Source: Rhizobium sp. Root708 (GTDB taxonomy: Bacteria; Pseudomonadota; Alphaproteobacteria; Rhizobiales; Rhizobiaceae). From it: a DNA stretch of 64,000 nucleotides. The stretch spans positions 310,875 through 374,874 of the forward strand of contig NZ_LMHV01000012.1 of assembly GCF_001429725.1 (NCBI RefSeq). The letters are read 5' to 3'. A program made the translations under genes and the position numbers. The notes below the pieces were generated by a model that was not told the DNA's origin, searched no databases, and saw nothing but the letters and a program-made list of their open reading frames with translations. This document shows, piece after piece, positions 1 through 8,898 of the stretch (the stretch's first letter is position 1; each line of letters begins with the position of its first letter).

Positions 1-44
1 GTTCTCGCCACGAATAAATCTCCGGTTTTATCTTCAGGATCTTC

Positions 45-1010
45 ATGACTTCCATAGTCACGAACACGTCTGCAGCGAACGCGCTTCAGACGCTTCGATC
101 GCTCAACTCTGGACTGCATCAGACGCAGGGCCGGGTATCGTCAGGCCTCCGCGTCGAACGCGCCGCCGACAACGCCGCCTATTGGTCGATCGCAACGACG
201 ATGCGTTCCGACAACAAGGCCCTTTCGGCGGTCAGCGATGCCTTGGGGCTTGGTGCGGCAACGGTGGATACCGCCTATTCGGCGATGTCGCAGGCAATTG
301 ACGTGATGTCCGAGATCAAGGCTAGGTTCGTTGCCGCGACAGAGGCGGGCGTCGACAAGACGAAGATCAACGAGGAGCTCGATCAGCTGAAGGCGCAACT
401 GCGCAGCACCGCGGAATCGGCGTCCTTTTCCGGCCAGAACTGGCTCTACATGAATTCGCCTGAAGACAACGTCGATCGGTCGGTCACCTCGGGCTTCACC
501 CGCGACGCGGACGGCAGCGTGTCGCTCCAGAGCCTGACCTACAGCCTCTATTCCGATTGGGATACGCCGGACGTCTCGTTCCTGGTCGATGATGAAAGCG
601 GCGATGCCGGCATTGTTACCAACTCCGCCTATGCCGACAGTCTGGGGACCGCCAGTGACTGGGTGCTGTTTAACGGAGAGCGCCATCAGGTCCACCGCGA
701 GATGGTTCTGACGGATGCGACGACGACCGACGAGATCCAGGAGATGCTGCAGGTAACGGAGACGATGACAGCAAAGATGACCGAGGTCGGTTCCCGCCTG
801 GGCTCGCTCTCGAAAGGCATTGCGATGCAACAGGCCTTCGCATCCAATCTTCGGGATTCGATTTCATCCGGCATCGGACGTCTCGTTGATGCCGATATGG
901 AAACAGAATCCAGCAAGCTGGCCGCACTTCAGACTCAACAGCAGCTCGCAACCCAATCGCTATCGATCGCAAACCGTGCGCCGCAGAACATTCTCAGCCT
1001 TTTTCAATAG
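45..1010 (+). CDS. Flagellin, rhizobial type
   Basis: This 321-residue protein has the conserved flagellin ends. The N-terminus runs MTSIVTNTSAANALQTL, followed by SSGLRVERAADNAAYWSIA. The C-terminus has QTQQQLATQSLSIANRAP and ends ILSLFQ, as in rhizobial FlaA/B/C proteins. These ends form the D0/D1 helices that polymerise in the filament. The central part (about residues 135-235) is the variable surface region. The ATG at 45 has an AGGA about 6 bases upstream. No other flagellar gene lies in the window, so this copy is probably outside the main flagellar cluster. It may be a minor flagellin. The promoter would lie mostly off the left edge. Confidence 0.93.
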   Translation: MTSIVTNTSAANALQTLRSLNSGLHQTQGRVSSGLRVERAADNAAYWSIATTMRSDNKALSAVSDALGLGAATVDTAYSAMSQAIDVMSEIKARFVAATEAGVDKTKINEELDQLKAQLRSTAESASFSGQNWLYMNSPEDNVDRSVTSGFTRDADGSVSLQSLTYSLYSDWDTPDVSFLVDDESGDAGIVTNSAYADSLGTASDWVLFNGERHQVHREMVLTDATTTDEIQEMLQVTETMTAKMTEVGSRLGSLSKGIAMQQAFASNLRDSISSGIGRLVDADMETESSKLAALQTQQQLATQSLSIANRAPQNILSLFQ

Positions 1011-1093
1011 GGAATGATTTCAGGCTGAAGTATGCGGATTCACGAAATCCGAACTGACCTCGAGCTATTTTTGGGATGACCTGAGAGAAAGAA

Positions 1094-1169
1094 TGGTGCC
1101 GCTTGCAGGACTCGAACCTGCGACCCCATCATTACGAATGATGTGCTCTACCACCTGAGCTAAAGCGGC
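1094..1169 (-). tRNA. tRNA-Thr (anticodon CGU)
   Basis: The reverse strand folds into a 76-nt cloverleaf including an encoded CCA. The acceptor stem is GCCGCTT with AAGCGGC. The anticodon arm is CATCA-TTCGTAA-TGATG, giving anticodon CGT (threonine, codon ACG). The T-loop is TTCGAGT. No duplicated 3' end was seen near it, so there is no sign of an island here. Confidence 0.97.
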
Positions 1170-1296
1170 AACTTGCGAGAGGAACTATCCGGCCCGCGAT
1201 TTGCATGGCGCTGATACAGGCATTGTTTGCAGATTTCAAGCGCCCTGTCGCGTCTTTGGAAAAAAAGAGTGATGCTGTGGAGAGCAGCGCTCGTTC

Positions 1297-2256
1297 TCAG
1301 GCCAAGAGACGCGCACGGGCGCCATTATACTCCGTCTTGAGGCGATCGACGAGGGCGGCGACGGGTTCGACGGCCTTGATGGCGGAGATGCCTTGGCCGC
1401 TGCCCCAGATGTCCTTCCAGGCTTTCGCGCCGCCGACGGCCTGCTCGAAGTTCATTTTCGAAGGGTCGGCGGCGGGCAGGTTATCAGGATCGAGGCCGAC
1501 TGCCGTGATCGAGGGCTTGAGGTAATTGCCATGCACTCCGGTAAAATAGTTGGAATAGACGACGTCACCGGCCGCGCCTTCGACGATCGCCTGCTTGTAA
1601 GCCTCGGATGCACGCGCTTCGGTGGTGGCGATGAAGGGAGTGCCGATATAGGCCATGTCGGCACCCATTGCCTGCGCCGCGAGGATCGCACCGCCATTGG
1701 CGATCGCGCCCGCGAGCAGCAACGGCCCGTCGAACCACTCGCGAATTTCCTGCACCAGGGCAAACGGCGACAGCGTTCCGGCATGGCCGCCAGCACCGGC
1801 CGCGACGGCGATCAATCCGTCGGCACCCTTGCGAATGGCCGAGTTGGCATGGCGGTTGTTGATGACATCGTGAAGAACGATACCGCCGTAGGAATGCACC
1901 GCAGCATTCACCTCGGGGACCGCGCCGAGCGACGAAATCACGATCGGTACCTTGTATTTCACACAGAGGCCGAGATCATGTTCCAGCCGCTTGTTGGACA
2001 TGTGGACGATCTGGTTGACCGCAAAGGGCGCGGCCGGTCGGTCGGGGTGTGTCGCATTGTGGGCGGCAAGGTCTTCCGTGATCATGGCCAGCCACTCGTC
2101 GAGTTGGCTCTCCGGCCGTGCGTTGAGGGCCGGGAAGGAGCCGACGACGCCGGCCTTGCACTGCGCGAGCGTCAGGGCGGGATGCGAAATGATGAACAGC
2201 GGCGATGCCACCGCAGGCAGCCGGAGGTTTTCAGTCAAAATCGGGGGAAGGGCCAT
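1297..2256 (-). CDS. Nitronate monooxygenase (2-nitropropane dioxygenase family)
   Basis: A 319-residue FMN-dependent TIM-barrel protein of the NAD(P)H-dependent flavin oxidoreductase / nitronate monooxygenase family, which oxidises alkyl nitronates. Visible family marks are the N-terminal substrate and flavin region (about residues 15-45), the loop AAGAGGHAGT (about 152-161) and the glycine-rich phosphate-binding stretch AGAIANGGAILAAQAMGAD. Length is normal. The ATG start at 2256 lies 16 bases from a 24-bp inverted repeat (2272-2295) that recurs before the acyl-CoA dehydrogenase at 61.5 kb, so shared regulation is likely. The physiological substrate cannot be told from sequence. Confidence 0.9.
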   Translation of the reverse strand: MALPPILTENLRLPAVASPLFIISHPALTLAQCKAGVVGSFPALNARPESQLDEWLAMITEDLAAHNATHPDRPAAPFAVNQIVHMSNKRLEHDLGLCVKYKVPIVISSLGAVPEVNAAVHSYGGIVLHDVINNRHANSAIRKGADGLIAVAAGAGGHAGTLSPFALVQEIREWFDGPLLLAGAIANGGAILAAQAMGADMAYIGTPFIATTEARASEAYKQAIVEGAAGDVVYSNYFTGVHGNYLKPSITAVGLDPDNLPAADPSKMNFEQAVGGAKAWKDIWGSGQGISAIKAVEPVAALVDRLKTEYNGARARLLA

Positions 2257-2271
2257 ATGTCACCGCTGCTG

Positions 2272-2295
2272 ATTGACGTTTACGAAAACGTCAAT
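2272..2295. promoter_or_regulatory. Inverted-repeat operator before nitronate monooxygenase
   Basis: Two perfect 10-bp arms, ATTGACGTTT and AAACGTCAAT, flank the spacer ACGA. The inner 22 bp differ at only one position from the repeat at 61399-61420. The form resembles operators described for the MerR-family regulator LiuR of branched-chain amino acid and fatty-acid degradation. That assignment is from memory and is an inference. Confidence 0.7.
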
Positions 2296-2512
2296 TTTCT
2301 AGCAGAGACTTTCGCAAGTGGGAAGGTGGTCTATCGGTTCTCGGAATATCGTCTATTGTTGACGTTGCCGGGGCGAAGACCCTGCGTCATGCTGTTATCC
2401 CCTGCCGACGCGACAACGAGTGCCCTGCCGGACTTGCGGTTTGCGCAAACAGCAGTTACCGCATTTATGAATTGTTAAGCATGATGCCCAGTCTCAGAGT
2501 AAAGGACCGGAC

Positions 2513-3703
2513 GTGAGCGGATTAGAAACGGCTATCAGAACGGCGCTCAGCAACGCCGATCGCGACAATCCCGAAGTCCGAGCAAAGATCTATCAATCAG
2601 CCCGCCAGGCATTGGAAGCCGGTCTGCGCAAGCAGGACGTCACCGACGCCGACGCTGTCGCTCATCATCGCCACAGGCTCGAGACCACCATCCACATGAT
2701 CGAGGCGGAGGAGCGCGAACGGCTGCATCCGCGCCAGGGGCCGCCGGAAGTGGCGGTTCCGCCTGTCGTCGATGTCCCGCGCGCCACCACGCATCGCCCT
2801 GCGGAAGGCGCTGCCGATAGCCTGTCGATCGGCGGCCAGACGCGCGCCCATACGGTCGCCGACCCACGCTTCGACGATGACTCCAGCCTTGCCGGTATCC
2901 ATGCTGAGGATGCCGATCATCTCGGAACCGCGCCCGCGCCAGTTGCGGCCGAGACCATGACCGCAGAAAAGCCGGCGACGAACATGGATTTCCGGCCGGA
3001 GCGGGCAGCCGCCCGCCGCAAGCCGCGCAAGTTCTTTTCCAGGCTGCTGGTCTGGTGCGTGTTGCTCGCCTTCATCGGCATAGGTGCATGGTGGGCGCAT
3101 ACGTCTGGCCTGTTGATGACGTCGGCCGAGCGTGACACCAGTGTCGCCAACCCGCCCCCGAGCACCGAGCCTGAAGACTTCAACGGCAACGAAAATGCCG
3201 AAAACGGCGGTGCCACCGGCGAGGCGCCTACGATCGATCCGCAAAACTCCTTCTCCTCTGCATGGATCGAGGTGTTCAAGCCATCCGACGCGGACAAGAT
3301 CGTCCCCGGCGCGCAGGCGAAGACGCAGAACGTCGCGGAGAATGATGGTCCCGCCGTCCGCCTGATCTCGCAAAGCGGCGACACCGCCGGCAATGTCGGC
3401 ATAAGTGTTCCGGCCGATGTATTGCAACAGCTGGCCGGCAAGTCCTCCACGGTCGCGATCACGCTTCAGTCCACCACGGACGAGCCGACGCAGGTCACCG
3501 TCGAATGCGACTTCCAGTCGCTCGGCGACTGCGCGCGCCATCGCTTCACGGTCACGCGCGAAAAATCGGATGTGCTGCTGCAGGTGCGTTTCGATCGCTC
3601 GCTGGCGCCGAGTTCCGCCGGAAAGCTGATGATCAACAGCGATCTCGACGGAAAGGCCCGCGGCATCAACCTCTACGCAGTGCGGATTCTGCCGGGGCAG
3701 TGA
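2513..3703 (+). CDS. Single-pass membrane protein of unknown function
   Basis: I do not recognise a named family. The 396-residue protein starts with GTG at 2513 and has three parts. There is a charged cytoplasmic N-terminal segment (about 1-75, helical, rich in R/E). A disordered linker follows to about residue 170. One membrane helix spans roughly residues 178-198 (LLVWCVLLAFIGIGAWW). The C-terminal domain (about 235-396) has alternating strand-like sequence and a Cys pair (ECDFQSLGDCARH), and probably lies in the periplasm. Its stop codon abuts the stop of the convergent ppk2 gene with no gap. Similar proteins sit beside ppk2 in related rhizobia, from memory. Confidence 0.8.
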   Translation: MSGLETAIRTALSNADRDNPEVRAKIYQSARQALEAGLRKQDVTDADAVAHHRHRLETTIHMIEAEERERLHPRQGPPEVAVPPVVDVPRATTHRPAEGAADSLSIGGQTRAHTVADPRFDDDSSLAGIHAEDADHLGTAPAPVAAETMTAEKPATNMDFRPERAAARRKPRKFFSRLLVWCVLLAFIGIGAWWAHTSGLLMTSAERDTSVANPPPSTEPEDFNGNENAENGGATGEAPTIDPQNSFSSAWIEVFKPSDADKIVPGAQAKTQNVAENDGPAVRLISQSGDTAGNVGISVPADVLQQLAGKSSTVAITLQSTTDEPTQVTVECDFQSLGDCARHRFTVTREKSDVLLQVRFDRSLAPSSAGKLMINSDLDGKARGINLYAVRILPGQ

Positions 3704-4585
3704 TCACTTCAGGAAGCCCGGCCCCGAGCCGATGATCTTGTCGTCGAGCTTGCCGATGGCATCCTTGTCCTTGCCGTCGTAGTCCATCGATTTCAGCATG
3801 TGACGGATCAGGTTCAGCCGGGCGCGGCGCTTGTCGTTCGCGTGGATCACGGTCCACGGCGCGAATTCGGTGTGCGTCTGCTTCAGCATCCGGTCGCGCT
3901 TCTCGCTGTAATCGCCCCATTTGGTCAGCGCGGCGATGTCCATCGACGAGAGCTTCCAGACCTTCAGCGGATCATGCCGGCGGTCGTGGAACCGCTTCAG
4001 CTGCATCTCGCGGCCGATATCCAGATAGAACTTGAAGAAGAAGATGCCTTCGTGAGCCAGCACTTTCTCAAGTTGCGGCACCTGCTCCAGAAAGTCCTCG
4101 TATTGCTTCGGCGTGCAAAAGCCCATGACTGGTTCGACACCGGCGCGGTTGTACCAGGATCGGTCGAAGAGCACGAATTCGCCTGACGTGGGAAACTGGG
4201 CGATGTAGCGCTGGAAGTACCATTGGCCAAGTTCGCGCTCGGTCGGCTTCGACAGCGCCACGACGCGCGCGAGGCGCGGGTTCATGTGCGCCGAGGAGGC
4301 GGAAATCGCGCCGCCCTTGCCGGCGGCGTCGCGTCCCTCAAAGACCGCCATGACGCGCTTGCCGGTCGCCTGCAGCCAGAACTGAACTTTCACGAGCTCC
4401 ACCTGCAGCTTCTGAAGCTCCTCCAGATACTCCTCTTCCTTCAGTTTTTTGTTGTAGGGGAAATCGCCGGACTGGAAGGCGTTCTCATCGATCCAGTCGG
4501 GCAGGACAGGATCGTCGACATCGAAGATGCGCTTCTTGCCGCGAATATCCAATTCGACGGCTCTGCTTTCGACATCATCGGCCAT
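3704..4585 (-). CDS. ppk2: Polyphosphate kinase 2
   Basis: This 293-residue protein matches the PPK2 family, which transfers phosphate between polyphosphate and nucleoside diphosphates. The Walker A motif GRDAAGKGG is at residues 84-92. The Walker B and lid region [12 protein letters not shown] begins at residue 140, and the lysine/arginine-rich [17 protein letters not shown] follows. Length fits a one-domain PPK2. The ATG at 4585 has GGAGG six bases upstream. It lies next to phoR and the Pst operon, which fits a role in phosphate storage, although it reads in the opposite direction and no Pho box was seen before it. Confidence 0.95.
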   Translation of the reverse strand: MADDVESRAVELDIRGKKRIFDVDDPVLPDWIDENAFQSGDFPYNKKLKEEEYLEELQKLQVELVKVQFWLQATGKRVMAVFEGRDAAGKGGAISASSAHMNPRLARVVALSKPTERELGQWYFQRYIAQFPTSGEFVLFDRSWYNRAGVEPVMGFCTPKQYEDFLEQVPQLEKVLAHEGIFFFKFYLDIGREMQLKRFHDRRHDPLKVWKLSSMDIAALTKWGDYSEKRDRMLKQTHTEFAPWTVIHANDKRRARLNLIRHMLKSMDYDGKDKDAIGKLDDKIIGSGPGFLK

Positions 4586-4775
4586 GGTGCACCTCCGCTA
4601 AACTCTTTTCGACAGGCGAACATATTTTCCGTTGAAAATCAAATGCCTTGCCCATTGGCAAAAAACTTAGGGAGAAGTGAGGGGTCATGGCGGCATGTGA
4701 AAATTTCTGTCATGAATCAGGTCTATCAGGCACAATCTGGTCTAATGAAGAACGCATCGGCGTCGCGAGGGGCAG

Positions 4776-6032
4776 TTGGAAGACGAAATACCATGGGCAC
4801 GCAGGTTGATTGTACGCATACGCGATGCCCGCCTCTCACTGCTGGTAGCCCTGTTTATAGCGCTTCTCGCGCTTGCAGCCGACGTTAATCAATGGGCCGT
4901 GCTTGGATTGCTGGCGGCGATGGTCGTTGCGATCCTCGCGTCAATGAGGCCTTCAGTCAGGCCGTCGCCTCCGGTTCCCGAAGTTATCTTCGAAGAACCT
5001 GCCGAGCGCAGCCTGTTGCCTGAAGTTTCCGCGACGCTCTCGGCCCTCGATATACCGGTCATGGTGCTATCGGGTGATGCGTCGGTGCTCTTTCAGAACC
5101 CCGCGGCCGAGAAGGCTTTCGGAGAGGTCGCGCGTGGCGCGCATCTGTCGTCGCGCCTGCGATCGCCGGGCATTCTCGACATGGTGGGCGAAACGATCGC
5201 CACCAACGCGCCGAACCAGATCGAGCACTCCGAACGGCTTCCCTCGGAACGCGTCTACATAGTCCGCAGTTCGCCGGTGAAGCTGCCGACGAATGGCAAT
5301 GGCGAACGCCTTTTCATGCTGGCATTTCGGGATATTTCCGAGGTTCGCCGGATCGACCGTATGCGGTCGGATTTCGTTGCCAACGCAAGTCACGAACTGC
5401 GCACGCCCCTCGCGTCGCTGCGCGGGTTCATCGAGACAATTCAGGGGCCCGCCAAGAACGACCTGAAAGCGCAGGAACGCTTTCTCGGCATCATGTTCGA
5501 TCAGACGACGCGCATGAGCCGTCTGGTGGACGATCTCCTGTCCTTGTCTAGGCTCGAGCTGAAATCGCATATCGCGCCGGATCAGAAGGTCGATCTCGTT
5601 CCGCTTCTCGGGCATGTCAGGGATTCACTGCTGCCGCTTGCCAAGGATGTCGGCGTCGAGATTGCGCTGCATCTGCCGGAGGGCAAGGCGGAGGTCTTGG
5701 GCGACCGCGACGAGCTCGTGCAGGTCTTCGAGAACCTGATGGAGAATGCCTGCAAGTATGGCCAGGAAGGAAAGTCGGTCGATGTCTTCCTGAAGAACGG
5801 CCCGGGCGAGCCGGTGGAGGTTTCGGTGGTCGACAAGGGGCCGGGCATTCCGGCCGAACATGTGCCGCGTCTGACCGAGCGTTTCTACCGCGTCAGCATC
5901 GAGGATAGCCGCTCGAAAAAGGGAACCGGCCTTGGCCTCGCCATCGTCAAGCACATTCTCACGCGCCACCGCGCCCGACTGATCGTGAAGTCCGAAGTGG
6001 GCAAGGGAACGAGCTTTACCGTGCGTTTTTGA
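4776..6032 (+). CDS. phoR: Phosphate regulon sensor histidine kinase PhoR
   Basis: A 418-residue membrane histidine kinase. Residues 18-50 form one or two short membrane helices. A PAS-like domain covers about 85-185. The H-box SHELRTPLASLRGF holds the phosphorylated histidine, and the N-box (NLMENACKYG) and G-boxes (DKGPGIP, GTGLGLAIVKH) complete the ATPase domain. It would phosphorylate PhoB when the Pst transporter reports low phosphate. I chose the TTG at 4776 because GAGGGG lies just upstream. The nearby ATG at 4792 is out of frame. The gene sits directly before pstS but is separated from it by the Pho box region. A lone CTGTCAT at 4707-4713 is too little to call a second Pho box. Confidence 0.95.
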   Translation: MEDEIPWARRLIVRIRDARLSLLVALFIALLALAADVNQWAVLGLLAAMVVAILASMRPSVRPSPPVPEVIFEEPAERSLLPEVSATLSALDIPVMVLSGDASVLFQNPAAEKAFGEVARGAHLSSRLRSPGILDMVGETIATNAPNQIEHSERLPSERVYIVRSSPVKLPTNGNGERLFMLAFRDISEVRRIDRMRSDFVANASHELRTPLASLRGFIETIQGPAKNDLKAQERFLGIMFDQTTRMSRLVDDLLSLSRLELKSHIAPDQKVDLVPLLGHVRDSLLPLAKDVGVEIALHLPEGKAEVLGDRDELVQVFENLMENACKYGQEGKSVDVFLKNGPGEPVEVSVVDKGPGIPAEHVPRLTERFYRVSIEDSRSKKGTGLGLAIVKHILTRHRARLIVKSEVGKGTSFTVRF

Positions 6033-6094
6033 CATATAGCGGCGCACCTGCTGTAATCGGCTGTAATTTTTGCATTATAAATCAGCTACATAAG

Positions 6095-6123
6095 CTGTCA
6101 CAAATGTTTCATCGAACTGACAT
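6095..6123 (+). promoter_or_regulatory. Pho box upstream of pstS (three PhoB repeats)
   Basis: Three 7-bp repeats, CTGTCAC, GTTTCAT and CTGACAT, are each separated by 4 bp (AAAT, CGAA). This is the 11-bp periodicity of PhoB dimer sites and is close to the CTGTCAT consensus. It ends 109 bases before the pstS start. Two further CTGTAAT copies at 6051-6057 and 6061-6067 have 10-bp spacing and may be remnants or weaker contacts. Confidence 0.85.
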
Positions 6124-6232
6124 AAAAGCTCTAGGCAACGGGCGCTAAAGAGAGCGTGCCGCTGATGAAGACGGCGCCGCCAAGGGGCCGCTCAAGGCCA
6201 CACTCAGACCGCTATATGTCCGGGAGATTGAC

Positions 6233-7267
6233 ATGAACGCTTTTAAACTTACGGTCGCCGCACTTGCTGCTTCCGCCGCTTTCGCTGGCGCAGCTGTTGC
6301 TCGCGATCAGGTCCAGGTCAGTGGTTCGTCCACCGTTCTGCCTTACGCCAAGATCGTTGCCGAAACGTTCGGCGAAACCTTCAAGGACTTCAAGACGCCG
6401 GTCGTCGAATCCGGCGGTACGGGCGCTGGCCTCAAGGAATTCTGCAAGGGCGTTGGCCCTGACACGATCGACGTTGCGAACGCTTCGCGCCCGATCAACG
6501 CCAAGGAACTGGAAGCCTGCAAGGCTGCCGGCGTAACCGACATCCAGGAAGTCAAGATCGGCTACGACGGCATCGTCTTCGCAACCGACGCTTCGAACCC
6601 TGACGTTGCCTACGTTCCGGCCGACATCTACAAGGCTCTCGCTGCTCAGGTTGTTGTTGACGGCAAGCTCGTCGAAAACCCTTACAAGAAGTGGTCGGAA
6701 GTCAACCCGAAGCTCCCGGCTGTTGATATCGCTGCTTACATCCCGGGCGAAAAGCACGGCACCCGCGAAGTCTTCGAACAGAACGTTCTCCAGGCTGGCT
6801 GCAAGGCTTCCGGCGCTCTCGACGTCATCAAGGCTTCGATCACTGAAGCTGCCGCCCAGACCAAGGCTTGCGTTGCAGTTCGTAAGGACGGCGCTGCTGT
6901 CGACATCGACGGTGACTATCCGGAAACGCTGGCACGCATCGCTGCCAACAAGACCGGCGTTGGCGTCTTCGGCCTGTCCTTCTATGAAAACAACGCCGAC
7001 AAGCTGAAGGTTGCGACCGTCAACGGTATCGTTCCGTCGACAGAAACCATCTCCAACGGCACGTACCCGGTTTCCCGCCCGCTGTTCTTCTACGTCAAGA
7101 AGGCACACCTCGGCGTCATCCCGGGCCTGAAGGAATACGTCAACTTCTTCGTTGCCGACCAGATGATCGGCCCCGAAGGCCCGCTCGCTGAATACGGCCT
7201 CGTTGCCGCTCCGGACGCAGAGCGCGAAGAAATCCGCAAGTCTGTCGAAGACGGCAAGACCATGTAA
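6233..7267 (+). CDS. pstS: Phosphate ABC transporter, periplasmic phosphate-binding protein
   Basis: A 344-residue periplasmic binding protein. The signal peptide covers residues 1-23, with likely cleavage after AVA. The mature protein begins with VQVSGSSTVLPY, and SGGTGAGLKEFCKG and the ANASRPI region are the PstS phosphate-contact loops. It captures orthophosphate for PstCAB. It is the first gene of pstSCAB-phoU-phoB under the Pho box. Its codon use is more biased than that of its neighbours (many GCT, GTT and AAG codons), as expected for a protein made in large amounts during starvation. A stem-loop follows it. Confidence 0.97.
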   Translation: MNAFKLTVAALAASAAFAGAAVARDQVQVSGSSTVLPYAKIVAETFGETFKDFKTPVVESGGTGAGLKEFCKGVGPDTIDVANASRPINAKELEACKAAGVTDIQEVKIGYDGIVFATDASNPDVAYVPADIYKALAAQVVVDGKLVENPYKKWSEVNPKLPAVDIAAYIPGEKHGTREVFEQNVLQAGCKASGALDVIKASITEAAAQTKACVAVRKDGAAVDIDGDYPETLARIAANKTGVGVFGLSFYENNADKLKVATVNGIVPSTETISNGTYPVSRPLFFYVKKAHLGVIPGLKEYVNFFVADQMIGPEGPLAEYGLVAAPDAEREEIRKSVEDGKTM

Positions 7268-7275
7268 TCGACTTT

Positions 7276-7301
7276 GCCGGCGCGACCTTGGTCGCGCCGG
7301 C
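7276..7301 (+). terminator. Stem-loop between pstS and pstC
   Basis: Arms GCCGGCGCGACC and GGTCGCGCCGGC are perfectly complementary over 12 bp around a 2-4 nt loop. No run of T follows. It is more likely a partial attenuator or 3' mRNA stabiliser that raises pstS transcript above pstC than a full terminator. Confidence 0.7.
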
Positions 7302-7416
7302 ATTGCCTTGTCGGTGTCTTCGGGCCGGCGAGGCTGACATCTCCATCATTGGAAGCCGGATCGGCCCGCCCGCCGTTTCTGGTTTTTTGGGGCCAAGGGC
7401 CTGGGGACCTTAAAGA

Positions 7417-8898
7417 ATGAGTACATCCGTCATACTCTTGTGCCTCGTGGTGCTGGGCGCCGTTGCCTTCGTGGCAGCACGCAGCCGCGCTACGGCACTT
7501 GCCGGAGGCAAGTCCTCGGCATTGCATTCCAGACCCGGTTATTATGGTGCCTATGCCGCCATCTGGGCGATCCTGCCGGCACTGATCGTTCTTTTCGCCT
7601 GGCTCGCCATTAGCCCGTCGATCATCGAATCCTCCGTCCGCGGTGGGTTCCCGGATGATATCAAGGCTCAGCCTGCCGCCCAGCAGAACCTGAATTACGG
7701 CATGGTCAGCGCGATTGCGCGCGGTCTACCGTCGCTGACGCCGGAAGAAATCGGCGCTGGGGTGGGTGATCCCGCTGGTCTGCAGGCGAAGCTTGCGGCG
7801 AAGGGCGTCCCGCTCGCCGGCGAACCGCAGCCTTACATGATCGAAGCCGCCCAGAAGCTGAACGCAGAAAGTGGCGCCAGCCGCGCTGTGATGACTGCCG
7901 TCATTCTGGCCCTGGCGCTCGCCGGCGGTTTCTATGCTCTGCGCGAGGTCGCACCGCGCTTCCGTGCTCGTAACCGTGTCGAGCGCGTCATGCTCTGGGG
8001 TCTGCTCCTGGCATCGTCGATCGCGATCCTCACGACCATCGGCATTGTATTGTCGATGCTGACCGAGGCGGCCCACTTCTTCGCCGCTGTTCCGGCCGCC
8101 GATTTCTTCTTCGGCACCGTCTGGGACCCGCGCTTTGCCGGCGCCGGCAGCTCGTCCTTCGGCCAGTTCGGCCTGATCCCGCTGCTGCTCGGCACGCTCT
8201 ACATCGGCTTTGTGGCCATGCTGGTCGCGGTTCCTGTCGGTCTGTTTGCTGCCGTCTACATGGCTGAATACGCGGCTCCCAAGGTTCGCTCGCTGGCCAA
8301 GCCTTTGCTCGAAGTTCTGGCGGGCATCCCGACCATCGTCTACGGCTTCTTCGCGTTGATCACCGTCGGCCCCTTCCTGCGCGACCTTTCCTCGCAGGTG
8401 AACGGCCTTCTGACCGGCAACTACACCAACTTCATTCAGGCACAGAGCGTTCTGACCGCCGGTATCGTCATGGGCATCATGCTGATCCCGTACGTTTCGT
8501 CGCTCTCCGACGACATCATCACCGCCGTGCCGCGCGCGCTGCGTGACGGTTCGCTCGGCCTCGGGGCAACGCGCTCGGAAACGATCAAAAAGGTGGTCCT
8601 GCCCGCAGCGCTTCCCGGCATCGTCGGCGCTCTGCTGATGACCGCCTCGCGCGCCATCGGCGAAACCATGATCGTGGTGCTTGCTGCGGGTGTCGCAGCC
8701 CGCATCCAGATCAACCCGTTCGAACCGATGACGACAGTGACTGTCAAGATCGTCAACCAGCTGACGGGTGACCTTGAGTTCACCTCGCCGCAGACGCTGG
8801 TGGCCTTCGCGCTTGGCATCACGCTGTTCTTCATCACGCTTTGCCTCAACATCTACGCGCTCTACATCGTGCGCAAATACCGGGAGCAGTACGAATGA
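7417..8898 (+). CDS. pstC: Phosphate ABC transporter permease PstC
   Basis: A 493-residue inner-membrane permease, longer than the roughly 320-residue E. coli PstC. The extra N-terminal region (about 1-175) carries two membrane helices and a loop, as is usual in alphaproteobacteria. The permease core begins near residue 180. The coupling loop that contacts PstB is LGLGATRSETIKKVVLPAAL, about residues 380-400. It pairs with PstA to form the phosphate channel. Its stop overlaps the pstA start in ATGA, so the two are translationally coupled. Confidence 0.96.
   Translation: MSTSVILLCLVVLGAVAFVAARSRATALAGGKSSALHSRPGYYGAYAAIWAILPALIVLFAWLAISPSIIESSVRGGFPDDIKAQPAAQQNLNYGMVSAIARGLPSLTPEEIGAGVGDPAGLQAKLAAKGVPLAGEPQPYMIEAAQKLNAESGASRAVMTAVILALALAGGFYALREVAPRFRARNRVERVMLWGLLLASSIAILTTIGIVLSMLTEAAHFFAAVPAADFFFGTVWDPRFAGAGSSSFGQFGLIPLLLGTLYIGFVAMLVAVPVGLFAAVYMAEYAAPKVRSLAKPLLEVLAGIPTIVYGFFALITVGPFLRDLSSQVNGLLTGNYTNFIQAQSVLTAGIVMGIMLIPYVSSLSDDIITAVPRALRDGSLGLGATRSETIKKVVLPAALPGIVGALLMTASRAIGETMIVVLAAGVAARIQINPFEPMTTVTVKIVNQLTGDLEFTSPQTLVAFALGITLFFITLCLNIYALYIVRKYREQYE

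Noticed and set aside
1031..1053. Terminator after the flagellin gene
   Set aside because: CGGATT / AATCCG is only a 6-bp stem, and the T run lies about 20 bases away.
4707..4713. Pho box before phoR
   Set aside because: Only one CTGTCAT unit is clear. The next 7-bp positions at 11-bp spacing do not match.
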